Shown here: positions 42,717-53,526 of the stretch, piece by piece
Position numbering within the stretch: position 1 is the stretch's first letter
Layout of the letters: each line of letters begins with the position of its first letter
Source of the DNA: Gracilaria domingensis
Lineage: Eukaryota; Rhodophyta; Florideophyceae; Gracilariales; Gracilariaceae
DNA length: 64,000 bases
Direction: 5' to 3'
Assembly (NCBI GenBank): GCA_022539475.1
Contig: VCMS01000193.1
Location: 1-64,000, forward strand
Notes under the pieces: generated by a model
What the model saw: the letters and a program-made list of their open reading frames with translations, nothing else
Databases searched by the model: none
Told to the model about the DNA's origin: nothing
Translations under genes and position numbers: made by a program

Positions 42717-44123
42717 ATGGTGTCTCTACAAGTGCTAAATGCATTGCTTAACATTATTCTGTGGTTCGTTAATGCCCTCTTCGCAAAGCTGCTGGAGAAG
42801 GTATACATCCATTCTTCGAGGTTGGAATTTCGGATTACCGGAAAGACATTCTCCTTGGATTCTGGAGAAATCAGCATTTCGCGGGCGCTCAAGTCTTTGA
42901 TGAATACGGTCTGCTGCAACAGTATCAATCCGCACGCCAGGTATATCTCCTCAACATGGGTTTGCTTCCTCATTCTTCTGTCCCTCATCTCCCTGCCATC
43001 TGAAATATGGGTCGAAACTGGCATTGATGAACGCAACGATTGCAGAGCTACCATGGCGAATAGCACTGGTGTATGCCCTTCACGATGGGCAGGTCATTCT
43101 GCTGTTGGTATCGCTTCGGCTGCTTTACTTGTCCAGAGGTCTGAATGGATTGATTCGGATTGGGACATAGTCTATGAAGGTTCTAGCGTGAACCTAAGTT
43201 TGAGTGATGTTCACAGAAGTACGGTCGGTAGATCGGTTTCTTCCGACGCCGAGGCAAGGAGGATTGAGGCGCGAGCAGTGGCCAAGAATTGTAGCGTTCA
43301 GGTGCTTCCTTGCACTGATTGTGGAACTTTGACCGTTGGAAAGGATGGTGGTACTTTCGATACGATCATTACGAATGCCTCCATTGTCGACGACCCGAAT
43401 CATTGCCGGGAAACCGATGACGAAAATTATTGTCGCGGGGACTTGACATATGATACTGCAACTGGTCTTGTCTTCTTTTTCTGGTCAGTTAGAACTGGAA
43501 ATAACAGCCGTGAACGACGAATAGCAACGAAGGGCATCGAAGTGCTTCTCACTGATGAAGAGATAGACAGAGTTCTTACAACAAACGAGACCGTCTGGGA
43601 AATCTTCCCCGGAAGGGAAAGATCGAGATTGTACTCCATATCCTGCGAGTCGAATGGTTTACATTGGACGGATTTGACAAGGGCAGTCTCCATTTACAGG
43701 ACCGTGCAAATGGAAAGCCCTGGTGAGAAGAAAGTGAACGTGAACGGGGACCTTGCCAATGTCAGGAGTCTGACAAGGGAAGATGTGATGAAATCCGTAT
43801 TTGCACTCAAGGCTGAGGACATTAGCTCTAACTGTGAGGGATTGCTTCCGCACTACACCCAGTGTGGTACCTTTGATGTTTCGAAGGCATCGATTCTGAT
43901 AGCTGTGAATTCTTTTACTGTGCTCCTTTACATCGCACTCCGGATTGCTGCATATCGAAAAAAGCACGCGGGATTCCCCATAAGTACATCATCTTGGAAG
44001 AAGTACGCGACAGGGACTCTCCAACGAAATACTGACTTTATAATTGCAGTCGAGACTGAATCTTCCGCACGAAGACTGGTCGCCATTGACGTAAGCAAGC
44101 AAGCTTCAGACACCCTGTCATGA
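42717..44123 (+). CDS. Orphan membrane protein with Cys-rich, N-glycosylated ectodomain
   Basis: 468 residues, family not recognised. Three hydrophobic segments are visible: about 5-25, 81-95 and 391-413. Between the second and third lies an ectodomain of about 290 residues. It has many cysteines, including a CTDCG motif and CEGLLPHYTQCGTFDVSK just before the last span, and several N-x-S/T sites (MANSTGVC, NLSL, NCSV, TNASI, NNSRE, TNETVW). The final 55 residues are Lys/Ser/Thr-rich and presumably cytosolic. The layout suggests a surface or endomembrane receptor or transporter subunit, but no function can be given. The start is the first ATG. It converges on TDP1. Confidence 0.75.
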   Translation: MVSLQVLNALLNIILWFVNALFAKLLEKVYIHSSRLEFRITGKTFSLDSGEISISRALKSLMNTVCCNSINPHARYISSTWVCFLILLSLISLPSEIWVETGIDERNDCRATMANSTGVCPSRWAGHSAVGIASAALLVQRSEWIDSDWDIVYEGSSVNLSLSDVHRSTVGRSVSSDAEARRIEARAVAKNCSVQVLPCTDCGTLTVGKDGGTFDTIITNASIVDDPNHCRETDDENYCRGDLTYDTATGLVFFFWSVRTGNNSRERRIATKGIEVLLTDEEIDRVLTTNETVWEIFPGRERSRLYSISCESNGLHWTDLTRAVSIYRTVQMESPGEKKVNVNGDLANVRSLTREDVMKSVFALKAEDISSNCEGLLPHYTQCGTFDVSKASILIAVNSFTVLLYIALRIAAYRKKHAGFPISTSSWKKYATGTLQRNTDFIIAVETESSARRLVAIDVSKQASDTLS

Positions 44124-44620
44124 CCAAAACTAAGGCGATGTGTCCGCCATCTGAGGTTGCAACCACAGAAGCTAGCTGTGGCTCGTTGAAAGTCTTCGCA
44201 ATTCGATGTGTGCAACAATTGAATATCTCTCTCTCTCTTAGCGACATCGTAAGAGCAGAGAGTCTGAAAATATATCTCCACCCCAGTATCTGGAGTAGAA
44301 GCAAGCTTTGCAGGGTATACATCTTGGCACCGAAAGAAGCAAGATCCAGGGATATCGCACCTACTCACTATGTTAACTCCCTTAGGTGCACATGATACTG
44401 AAAGCTTAAATCAGTTGTAGACAAGAACATGGACTGTAGAAGAATGCAGTCTCATACACTCCTCAGCAGGACGAGGGTTGTATTGTAACACTGGCCCAAT
44501 AAACAAAAATTCCCTCCGAAACTAAACCTCAGTACGCTCAAACACCACGAAGACTGTAAAGGGAATCATGCCCATCTACCCCACTATTCAAAGTCCTGAC
44601 CGAAACGGCAGAAGAACTGC
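44124..44620. other. Convergent 3' gap, nothing recognised
   Basis: About 500 bp between the membrane-protein and TDP1 stop codons. A short CT repeat lies at about 44227-44238. Confidence 0.5.
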
Positions 44621-46192
44621 TCAAGTCATTGAACAAAAATCAATCGTCCATGGGGTGTCATTTTCTTGATAACGTGCAGCCGGTAGTCGATATGGAACTG
44701 GCAACTCCACGATTGCGCGACTTTCGTTTTCCCGGGAAAGCGAAGTATCACCTTTCGCACAGTGCTCTGCGACTGCCGAATTGCTTTCACACAGTCGTAA
44801 GGATACGAGCGATTTCTTTCGTGCCTCTACCCAGCTACTATGCTCTTCCGATGAGAGCGTCTTAAATATCGCGCCATTGTCAAGCGAAAACACGGCAGGA
44901 CACGACAAACGCGGTGCGAATACGACACCCATCTCATAAGAAAGAATCTTTAGGCGACCGGCGTTACTGCTTTTCATTGGTTTGAGACTTCGACCCCAAG
45001 CTGCAACACTGAGGTTGAAGCTACCCAACATAAACCACAGTGGACTCTGCGGCTGCGATCTTGGGTAGCGAAGGAATGTCTTGATGTGAGGCATGGCTCT
45101 TTCCTTATTGCTGATATTTGCGTTCCACTTGTGCAGCCGGCTCAGTATATGGTCTCTGTGCATGTTCTTGCCAGGCACCGGTAGTGACGCGCCTGCTGCC
45201 AGTCCTTCGTTAGAGTTTTGTACCTGATGAAGTGTGGGATATACCAAATGGATTTCCTCCTTTAGTTTTGGTCTCTTCGGCCTTGCAACACGTCTACTGG
45301 CAAACAAAGTATCATGGAACTCTTCTTTCATCCATTTCTCTTGAATCGACCCGAGAGAGCTAAATTGACAAACCGCAACCGAATCTTCTGCGCAGTCCTC
45401 GACAACCTCCTGGAGCACGCTTCGCAAACGCAAATTTCCATACCACGCGTTACGTTCACCTTCATGAACACCAGGAATGCTTGCAACCAAGGCCACTCCA
45501 GCTGACGAAAAGTCATACTTTTCAATCGCTTCTAGAACATCTTGGCGTTCAGGGTCCTTTACACAAGCACTAAAATACCGCACAAGCTGATTCTTAAAGT
45601 CCTGATTTCCAAGATTCTGCGAAGATTGACATTGCATGGTCGGAAAGTCTCGCACATAAGCCCCCTGTGTCTTGTAGTCCCAGTCTTGTTGTATCATGTT
45701 GGCGGTGTGGATGCAGATTCTACATCCATTGGGGTAAAACAACGCAAACGCTTTGGAGTGAACAGTTCCATACATTGGCGTTTGTGGCCGAACAAATCGC
45801 ACCCTGTCAATTGCGCCTTCGCTTTCCAAGAATTTCTCCCAGACTTTCTCGTCATCCACTTGTTCACCATGCACTAGCAAAACTTTGCGACATGTCTGGA
45901 TTGCTGGTGCTCGCTGCCATAACCAAGGGACATCGAACTTGTAGTTGCAAATAACGGCTAAGTCTGCCGCAGGCGGAACAATATCTTCTATACCGACTGT
46001 TGGGAATGTTTCTTGAACTCCGATTGTTTTGAGCAGGTAGAAACCAGCGAAAGAAAGGCTCTCTGCAGATTCCACTCTTCGTTCAGTACAAGCATTTGAA
46101 AGTTCAACGCTGGGGCTTCGGTCTCGCTTTCTTGATGATTTTCGACTAAGATTCAGCTTTGGGGCTCCTCTCACGGGCTCATGGCCCTTCAT
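44621..46192 (-). CDS. TDP1: Tyrosyl-DNA phosphodiesterase 1
   Basis: 523 residues. A basic, Ser-rich N-terminus (1-45) precedes two phospholipase-D-type halves. The first HxK site is YGTVHSKAFALFYPNG (H145, K147), followed by IHTANMIQQDWDYKTQGAY. The second is AMPHIKTFLRYPR (H369, K371), followed by MLGSFNLSVAAWG. Both catalytic pairs of TDP1 are intact. The enzyme removes stalled topoisomerase I peptides from DNA 3' ends in the nucleus, and acts in organelles in some species. The frame is open upstream, but the first ATG is at 46192. The core is slightly shorter than in human TDP1 (608 residues), mostly at the N-terminus. Confidence 0.95.
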   Translation of the reverse strand: MKGHEPVRGAPKLNLSRKSSRKRDRSPSVELSNACTERRVESAESLSFAGFYLLKTIGVQETFPTVGIEDIVPPAADLAVICNYKFDVPWLWQRAPAIQTCRKVLLVHGEQVDDEKVWEKFLESEGAIDRVRFVRPQTPMYGTVHSKAFALFYPNGCRICIHTANMIQQDWDYKTQGAYVRDFPTMQCQSSQNLGNQDFKNQLVRYFSACVKDPERQDVLEAIEKYDFSSAGVALVASIPGVHEGERNAWYGNLRLRSVLQEVVEDCAEDSVAVCQFSSLGSIQEKWMKEEFHDTLFASRRVARPKRPKLKEEIHLVYPTLHQVQNSNEGLAAGASLPVPGKNMHRDHILSRLHKWNANISNKERAMPHIKTFLRYPRSQPQSPLWFMLGSFNLSVAAWGRSLKPMKSSNAGRLKILSYEMGVVFAPRLSCPAVFSLDNGAIFKTLSSEEHSSWVEARKKSLVSLRLCESNSAVAEHCAKGDTSLSRENESRAIVELPVPYRLPAARYQENDTPWTIDFCSMT

Positions 46193-47974
46193 GTCCCGAG
46201 GAACACGCCTATGAGAACGACAGGAAAGTCTGTTCAATTCGCTGAGACCTGTCTTTGCCGATTCCTGTTGAACACTTTAATTACTTGCTGCACAATACCA
46301 AAAACTTTGACCTCTGAAAACTTTGTGAGCGAAAGAAATGGTTACCAGGGTCAGTTCTTCAAACTATGTTACAATTTCAATATCGATATCATGCATGTTC
46401 GAGCATTCCCTAGACTGGAGGAGACTATTCTCGGTATTGCCTTCCGCTGTAGAAGACTGTTAGAGGTGATCCCTTCGCGGAAAGCCAAGTCTTCAACTAT
46501 GAAGGGACGGTGCTGAAAATCATATTCTTACGAAAGGGGCCCCGGCTTCCTTCGCGTATACCGTCGGTACCGACGGTACCAACGAATCATAGGCTACGAT
46601 ACACCAAGATAGCGAACGAATCGAACCTACCCTTGTACAACAGGGAATCAGTACCGTCTGTGCGATAGCAAACTGTAGTTCAAAAAGGTACGTTTAACAC
46701 TACCCTTGGTGCGTGTATCTTCGATAGAGCTGTGGAGAAACTGGCAAAACAAAATTCAAAACTTTTTGGGCTGTTCCACCACATCGCCGACTGTAAATGG
46801 GTTGCACTCACCCGCGAGTCATATCAAACAGACCTAAAGTTTGTGGGACTTGATAACTAATCTCTTCCGTCGCACTGATTCAAGAAGATTGCCTCACGTT
46901 GCAAGTTTATGCATCTTACTCAGAACATGGGCCCCTTCTTGATTTCTCAGCTTGTTGTATTGGCGTTTTTCGCTTTCCTTATGTTTGAATCTAAAGCATG
47001 CATCTGAGACTTGGCAGATTGCCACTGCAAATTCCGTTCAAGATGCTTCATTAGGAAGATTACGGAAGTCGTTCACCGGATCGCACGCCCGTTCCGGGAT
47101 GTGGTGTTTACGTTACACTCGTGAACACTGGTTCTTCATCTGGATGCCCCGTTTCGAGGTGGGCCCATTGTGGATGAACTGCCAGAGTTCTCGTTCTCGT
47201 GTTTGTTCTATGCAATACTAGGTTTTTTTCGTGGTATAGTGGCGTATGTATGTATGCTCAAGAGGTAGTCCGGCGGAAGGGTATCCTTACCACTTCTACC
47301 CTTGCGTTTCTGGAGCTAGTTGTTTAGTGCCGTGCTGTTGGTTCGTGCGAGGCTGCATTATTTGGCCGTAGACTGTGTGTGCCTCCCTCTGCTGACGAAC
47401 ATTTCTCGTTCCCGTGAGGCATAGAGCTCTATGGGTGGAGAGTTAATGTAAGGCTTTGAAGTTGTGCGGCTATGTTGCAAATGTCCCTCAAGCTACTCTG
47501 CTTAACGCGATAACTCGTAACATTGTGGGAGTGTTTGTCGCTCGTGTTGCGGGGGGTATTTGGGCCGAAGTTTGCGTGCCATGCTGTGTACAGCTCGTTG
47601 ACCCCTCTGGAGGCTTTAGCAATACGATATACTCTGCATAGGTAAATGGTGAACCCCACGATGGTGTTCGCATTCTTCGACATTTTTGAGATACTGTGTT
47701 TCACATGCGCAGAAAAGTGTTCATGATATTCTCATGAAGAGTGGTTCTTCTACTCAAGAGAAAGGACAGTAGCCGCGCACCTGAAGGCGCCCGCTGGACG
47801 GGAAACCTCTATGGATGTTACATCACACAGGAATATTTATGCCAAACGTATTTGCCAAGGATAACTTGGCCACATAGATACAAGGGAAAACTGCGATTGG
47901 TAAGGACAAAAAAAAAACGTTATACGTTACACGCAAAACAGCCGCAGCCCTGGCGTTGCACATCCAAACGCAGA
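46193..47974. other. Non-coding gap of 1.8 kb
   Basis: No supported gene. It contains a perfect 20-bp palindrome at 46559-46578 and related ggtacc/acccttggt motifs up to 46720. Short open frames (for example 46952-47221 plus, 47741-48331 plus) lack domains or overlap the DUF1838 gene. Confidence 0.45.
46559..46578. repeat. Perfect 20-bp palindrome centred on GGTACC
   Basis: taccgtcggtaccgacggta is its own reverse complement. It lies about 370 bp upstream of TDP1. ggtaccgacggta recurs near 55709. Confidence 0.75.
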
Positions 47975-49414
47975 TTAGTCAACGAGCGTCGAGACCCGCG
48001 GGTAGTTCTTTGCAAAGAATTCGGCCCAGTGCTTCAGGTCAGAAAGTTGCTTCTTATCAAGACGATCTTTCAAATGGGCGTCACAATCACGAAGGGCTTT
48101 TTCAGAGAGGTCTCCGCTCACAAGAGCCCAGCTAGCGTCGCGTCCAATCAAGCAGTGATAGGTTTCACCAGGACCGTAATGTCTCTTCGCAGAGCTCACG
48201 TCAAACACTTGTCCATCTACAGCCAGAAGCACTGGCAAGCTTGCATCTCTTCCGTCGTACCTTCGCAATTGCTCTCTGGACATTTCCTTTGGTGCTTGCT
48301 CGACCTTGGCGTCACCTCGAGTCAGTTGTAACTCAGCGGTAGCAGGGCGAGCTATGCGGCCGTCTGCTCGAGGAGTCCCATGATTTGCAAGCAGTTTTCG
48401 CATGTACGTCCAGCTTGTCTCATTCGGGGTGGTGAAATTGGTTGGTGCGGAACTGTACTCAGGTTTGTTACCGAGAATATAGGACTGTACGTGGTTTGGT
48501 AGGTCTTCGAAACCATTCGCAAGTTTTCTTCCGCGACAGTGATAGACAAGACGACCAGGTCTGTCACCCATTTCCATCCATGGAAGCCATTGCCCAACTC
48601 TCACCCAACTAATAACGCAGTCCGCACTAGGTTGATCGGAGCGTAGTTGTTGTTTTGTGGAGAAGAACTGGAACATTTCGGCAGATTGGTATGTATCGGA
48701 TCCGACGTTCTCAGGGAAGTCTGATCTAGGCAGTGGCGATTTGTAGTTGAGGAACACTTCAGCGTGCCAGTATACGTCGTCCTCATATGTTGTTGTGGGA
48801 ACTTTGAAAGAACCACGAGGTCCGTTCAACAGAAACTGTTGGTTGACAGGATCATTCCAAACATGTATGCATTGATTTGCAGCCCCGGTGTACGGATTTT
48901 GCCACACATCAAGAATACGTCCGGTCCGAGGATGTTTGTATAATCCCACTTCCCTTGTAAGCAATCTCCAACCCCCATCAACACGTACCATGCGCCCAAT
49001 ATTGTAACCCTCAAATGAGAAAAGATGCTTTGTCGGTTGATCGTCAATGAGATCATATATATCACCTACCCACCAAAACACAAACTCTTGTCCGGGCACA
49101 AGACTTCCTCTAGTCTTTACGAACCCCCGCAAGTTTTCTTCGCTGTCCGTTTCGAGAAGGTCTGGATTAACGTTGAACACGCTGGAGTTCGGAAGAGGAC
49201 CATGGAAATGTGGCGATGCTGTGTGATCAGATGGCTTTTCCGAGAGCACAGCTGTTGGCGTAGTGACTCGGGGCGAGCGCTTCACGACATGGCGACCGGA
49301 TTGGCGTGGTTTATCGGCGCGCCCGGAAACGGACGGGGTGAATGAAGAAGTTCGGGTGCCACAACTGGCCTGAACTGGTATGATGTTGATGAAAGCAGAG
49401 CGATTGTCTGCCAT
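47975..49414 (-). CDS. DUF1838 protein with C-terminal MAPR/cytochrome b5-like domain
   Basis: 479 residues. An N-terminal Ser/Thr/Arg-rich stretch (1-80) could be an organelle transit peptide. A DUF1838-type domain (about 85-340) follows, with LFSFEGYNIGRMV, REVGLYKHPRTGRILDVW, NPYTG, HVWNDPVN, WVRVGQWLPWMEMGDRPG and LVYHCRGRKL. The last 95 residues match the membrane-associated progesterone receptor (MAPR) branch of the cytochrome b5 fold: LRRYDGRDASLPVLLAVDG, VFDVS, YGPGETYHCLIGRDAS, LKHWAEFFAKNYP. MAPR domains bind haem through Tyr. DUF1838 has no established activity but occurs in bacteria, fungi and algae. The pairing hints at a haem-dependent or haem-regulated enzyme (inference). The ATG at 49414 is the first in frame. 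Confidence 0.82.
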   Translation of the reverse strand: MADNRSAFINIIPVQASCGTRTSSFTPSVSGRADKPRQSGRHVVKRSPRVTTPTAVLSEKPSDHTASPHFHGPLPNSSVFNVNPDLLETDSEENLRGFVKTRGSLVPGQEFVFWWVGDIYDLIDDQPTKHLFSFEGYNIGRMVRVDGGWRLLTREVGLYKHPRTGRILDVWQNPYTGAANQCIHVWNDPVNQQFLLNGPRGSFKVPTTTYEDDVYWHAEVFLNYKSPLPRSDFPENVGSDTYQSAEMFQFFSTKQQLRSDQPSADCVISWVRVGQWLPWMEMGDRPGRLVYHCRGRKLANGFEDLPNHVQSYILGNKPEYSSAPTNFTTPNETSWTYMRKLLANHGTPRADGRIARPATAELQLTRGDAKVEQAPKEMSREQLRRYDGRDASLPVLLAVDGQVFDVSSAKRHYGPGETYHCLIGRDASWALVSGDLSEKALRDCDAHLKDRLDKKQLSDLKHWAEFFAKNYPRVSTLVD

Positions 49415-50145
49415 GTTGTTGGGCACCGTGAGGAGCGGAGCGAGTGAGGAAAGTTACCGCAAGGAGGTAAGAGCGAAGTTTTCTTCTTCCAGCGAAAGCT
49501 TGCGGGATGGTGAGACTCGTGGCGTACCTTAGGCACCTTTGGTGCTAGAGGCCCACAAGGAGGAGAAAGGATGGCGCGGATTGCGTTGCTATTTAGTTGA
49601 CGCACGGTTGGTCAAATGCTGACGCGACGTGGAAGACAAAATGGTTCTGGCACTTTGTATTCTTTCTGGCTTTCGGGCTTTAGTGGCAGGGCGAGAGTTC
49701 GCTCTCGCTCATTGGCACTGTCGTGGCCAGTAGTTTTGCAGAATTCATTGCAGACGAAGGCGTTTGTGGCATCAACATGCGAGTTGGCGGACAACGTGCG
49801 AAGTTGACAACGTTGCTCCTTTGCTCAGATTCCATCATTATTATGACGCGAAAATTTTTGTTGGATAATTTGAAATGTGTGAACCCATCTCCTTGACAGC
49901 CCTTGGAGTATCCAGGGCATCCGTCTTCACAATGCATGGCTGTGTACATGGAGTGTTGTCCACTCTTGGGGTTCGGGACTGAAATTTGCAAGGCTTGTCC
50001 ATCTCAATCCTAGCCTGAAGCCCACCATTTGCGCTTTTCAGTAGTGGCAGAACAAACCCTTCCACTGGTGAGTATGCGAATGTTGAAATTGTGCTCGTGA
50101 TGCGATGCACAACCTGAGGTTATTCGATTTACCAAGCCAACAGCT

Positions 50146-50169
50146 TGTTGCAACTTAAAAGTTGCAACA
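50146..50169. repeat. Perfect 24-bp palindrome
   Basis: tgttgcaactt (50146-50156), centre aa, exact complement 50159-50169. A further member of the set of intergenic palindromes in this window. Confidence 0.7.
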
Positions 50170-50752
50170 GGTACTGATAAATAATGATGCAAAGAATGCA
50201 TAAATTATTGTTCAACGTTTTTGAGTCTCGCAGCAAGGTTTCGTCCTTGACGAGCATCTTCTTCCTTGTATTTTACTTCCTTCTCTCACTCTTCTCGAAG
50301 TGCTCTTCAGGCAGAAACACACACGCAATAGGAGCCGCTTCAAATAAATCTTTTGCGCCGCACATGGAACCATGGCGGCGATCCAACAGTCTGACGTTCT
50401 TTCTCTCTCTCTATATGGAGCTAGCCTAATTTCGACGTAAAATATAGCGCTTCTCGTGGAAGAAGCAGAGCAGTATTTATGACTACCTATTTTGCTAAAT
50501 TATGGACATTGACTGACTACTCCGGCAAAACGAGTACTCGCTATCTTTTTATTGAATACTTTTTCGGCGGTCTGGCTACTAGATTTGGCGCTTTTGTGAC
50601 TATTTGACTATTCATTCCGCTATTTTGGTAGCCACAAATACGCCCCTGAGAAAAAGCGCTCTCTTGTAAGGAAAGGCAGCACCCGTCTGACGTTCAATTT
50701 CATAGCAGTGTTATGCAATCGCTTTCAAATTTCCAAGGAATAACTCTTCCCT

Positions 50753-51106
50753 TCAAAGCACAATCCGGACATAACGAGTGACGGATCTATGTCCAAACAG
50801 TCGTATCGAACCATAAACCGTTTGTTGGATCTTCGTCGGCGTATACGAATGCTGAACGATTTGCATTTCTTCAAACGTCGCACCCAAAAAACATTTGTCT
50901 GACAAAAGCCCCACGGCGTCGGCGTAAGTATTTGCGGTGCCATTACATGTTTTATGTCCTGCATGGACCGTTAGGCCGATGTTCTGAGCGTACATTAGCG
51001 ACAACATGCCTGTGGCGCATGACGGAGAGCTCATGTGCATTGCTTTGTTAAGCACGTCTAAATGAGTCTCAGCGATATCCCTCGCTTGGCGATATGCAGA
51101 TTGCAT
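50753..51106 (-). CDS. Weak hypothetical ORF
   Basis: 117 residues from the first ATG (MQSAYRQARD). Mixed composition with several cysteines and an NGT site, but no recognised motif and no promoter or neighbour support. It could be a chance frame or the remnant of a surface-protein gene. Confidence 0.2.
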   Translation of the reverse strand: MQSAYRQARDIAETHLDVLNKAMHMSSPSCATGMLSLMYAQNIGLTVHAGHKTCNGTANTYADAVGLLSDKCFLGATFEEMQIVQHSYTPTKIQQTVYGSIRLFGHRSVTRYVRIVL

Positions 51107-52869
51107 GCAGTTTTGACTTGACGGGCATGACACGAAGAGGTTCTGGCGCCGTCGGCAGTGAGCCAGATTTCAATTCGCGTAAACAAACGCGATGGCGATG
51201 GCATCGCTTAGCAAATGCGTACAAAGCTTTCATTTCTTCGCGCCTGCATCTGAAATGCTGTCCTTCGAAGGGAAAGTTCGACAGATATTTTTACGAAGCG
51301 CAAATAGTAAGAATGGTACTGAGAAGAATTGATATGCGACACAGAAGACACAAGCCTAGTTCAGTATGCTATTTAAGAATAGATTCAGTCGCATCACGCG
51401 ACTACCACCAAGGCATGCCATCATCATGATGGCAGTGAAACCGGTTCAAACGGACTTTAGCGAAGACAGGTGAAGTTTGCCAGACACTTGAAGTGACGAT
51501 TAGGCAATACAGAGATTTGAAAGTATTCTTAAATACATTTCAACGTCAACGACCTTGCGTAGATCATCTCTGATAATGAGTCTGATTGCTTCGATGCTTT
51601 TGTATACTACTTCCGTGAAGCCGTTTTCCTCTTGCGACAAAGTGCTTTAAACATTTACCAAAACATTTTTTTTTCTATGCGGGTGTACAGGTTATACCAG
51701 AACCAAACCACTTGATTGTAGCAAAACTTTAGCACCGGCTATTTCTCTCTGGACTGCCTCTCCCGACAGTTTATGGCGTAGTTCATTGTAAATCGTAACA
51801 TGGGTTTCTGCTGTAGAAGAGCATGCTATGACGGACTGCGCCTACTGCGCCCGGCGCAGTATGACGGTACGTGTAGCGGTTGTTGTTCCGTAACCTATTC
51901 CCATCCAAAGAGTTCGATGGTGTTTTAAGTTTACAATGTAAATACAGGCGCGATTAGATCCATCCCGGATGTAACCGAATCGTGTTTACAGTGCGAGAAT
52001 GGATGATCGTCATACAGATCCTTTGGTTTGAAACAGACGAATCTCGAAATGAGTTTAACATTTGACCACGAATAGTTCATTCACGTAGCAACCAGCACGT
52101 ACGAGGAATTCACAGAGAAACCACGATAAGGTTACTTGATAAAGTTATTAACTTAAAAGGATATCCTTGGGATACCCTTGATAGGAAAGATGTTTGGACC
52201 TTTGCTCTAATGCTGTTGGAGAGACTAATGTCAACAACGAACCTTTCCGCGAACACGTGCATGATCCTTCTGAGCTAAAGGTAGAAGTCGTTACCCATGT
52301 CATCCATGCTCTTCGCCAATGACAAAGGCAGTCCAACATGTTCGCGTCGAGCATGCTGATGCGCATCGCATTACTGCATGCTGTAGACGCCTACGGCGTC
52401 AGCTCCCACATATCGCATCCTGAGCATCCCAATTGTATGCTGAACACGAACGAATGAATGAAATTTATTTGAAGGTTCGTGGAAAAAGAGGTTGAGAGGG
52501 CTAACCTTGAGAGATGACGCTGTGACTTTAAATCCCCGACATGCATCACCATCATCATGATAATGGGGAATATGTCTGGTAAAGATGAAATCTGTTGTGC
52601 CATTAACCTACTCTTGTGGCGGAGCAAAAGAATTTGCATTGTTGTGCGAAGTACATGTACTGCGACAGACGAACATCATCACAGTGACGATAGGTGAGCG
52701 TTTATTACAACGAGGCAAAAGATTGCAATTTGGCGATGGTGTCATCGAAGAGTCAGCACTTGATGACCAGGGCAACGGCGAGAATCTCCGTAGCGGTTAG
52801 GAGTTGCGGTCCCACAACCTGAGAGTTCTCATCAAACTACGCCAGTCGCGGTCCTAGTGAACGCACCAG

Positions 52870-53526
52870 CTACGCTGGGAACAAATTGGGAATGACTTGG
52901 GGCACAAACACTGGTATGTTAGGTATCACCGGCGGAGAGAAAATTATTTCTGGAAGGCAGACAATAGCGCCGCTAGCCCTTGACCCCGAAGGACACGGCG
53001 AGCAACTGCCCCCAGCAGCACCGGTTTGCACCTGTCCAGGCGGACACGGCGTGCAAGACCTAGCAAAGTTGACGTTGGCCCCGGCACGGAAAGTGCCTGG
53101 TGGGCATGGCGAGCAGCCCTGTTCACTGTTGAAGAAGAATCCTTCATTACAAAAGCAGGTAGTCCGTGCCGGATTGGGGAACGAGTTTGCAGAACATTGC
53201 CTACATTCCGTCAAAAAGTTGACGTTCGGGCCTTCACGGAATTGACCAGCCGGACAGCGGGAGCAAGCGCCCGTGGCCGGCACAAACAGAAAGCCGGGGT
53301 TGCAGAAGCAGGTTGCTCGGGAAGCGGCGGCAATTGAGTTTGCGCTACAAGGGCGACAAGAAAGCGAGTTAGGCGCATCGCTGATAGTGTTCGGCGGACA
53401 CGGTGGACAGATCACCTGCCCGCTCGGATCGGTTGTACGAAACGTGCCTGGCGCGCATGTCTGGGCGTCTGCGTGTGAGAGCAGCAGTGCCAGAGCGGCG
53501 AGGATGGCGAGGATGGTAGCAATCAT
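52870..53526 (-). CDS. Secreted cysteine-rich repeat protein (GCC2/GCC3, TNFR/ephrin-receptor-like), short
   Basis: 218 residues. A clear signal peptide (1-21, ending SHADA) is followed by Cys-rich modules of the GCC2/GCC3 type (CPPGTF, CPAGQF, CPPNTI). These alternate with CFCNPGFLF and CFCNEGFFF segments that resemble EGF-like turns. Cysteines end near residue 190; a Pro/Val/Ile-rich tail (about 191-218) has no cysteine. It is probably extracellular or in the cell wall, with disulfide-bonded modules; no catalytic residue is evident. Its relative at 61971-63830 has more modules. A TATA-like cttaaata on the minus strand lies about 85-90 bp upstream. Confidence 0.88.
   Translation of the reverse strand: MIATILAILAALALLLSHADAQTCAPGTFRTTDPSGQVICPPCPPNTISDAPNSLSCRPCSANSIAAASRATCFCNPGFLFVPATGACSRCPAGQFREGPNVNFLTECRQCSANSFPNPARTTCFCNEGFFFNSEQGCSPCPPGTFRAGANVNFARSCTPCPPGQVQTGAAGGSCSPCPSGSRASGAIVCLPEIIFSPPVIPNIPVFVPQVIPNLFPA

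Larger units (their letters stand above)
49415..52869. other. Longest gap (about 3.4 kb), mostly featureless
   Basis: No supported gene. Noted: a perfect palindrome at 50146-50169, one weak ORF at 50753-51106 (minus), a CT-rich patch near 50400, a poly-T run near 51667, and the repeated aaggatatccttgggatacc near 52157. Confidence 0.45.

Noticed and set aside
46952-47221. 89-codon ORF in the gap upstream of TDP1
   Set aside because: No motif or context; length expected by chance.
47741-48331. 196-codon ORF on the plus strand
   Set aside because: Its right half is antisense to the DUF1838-MAPR gene and its left half has no coding features.
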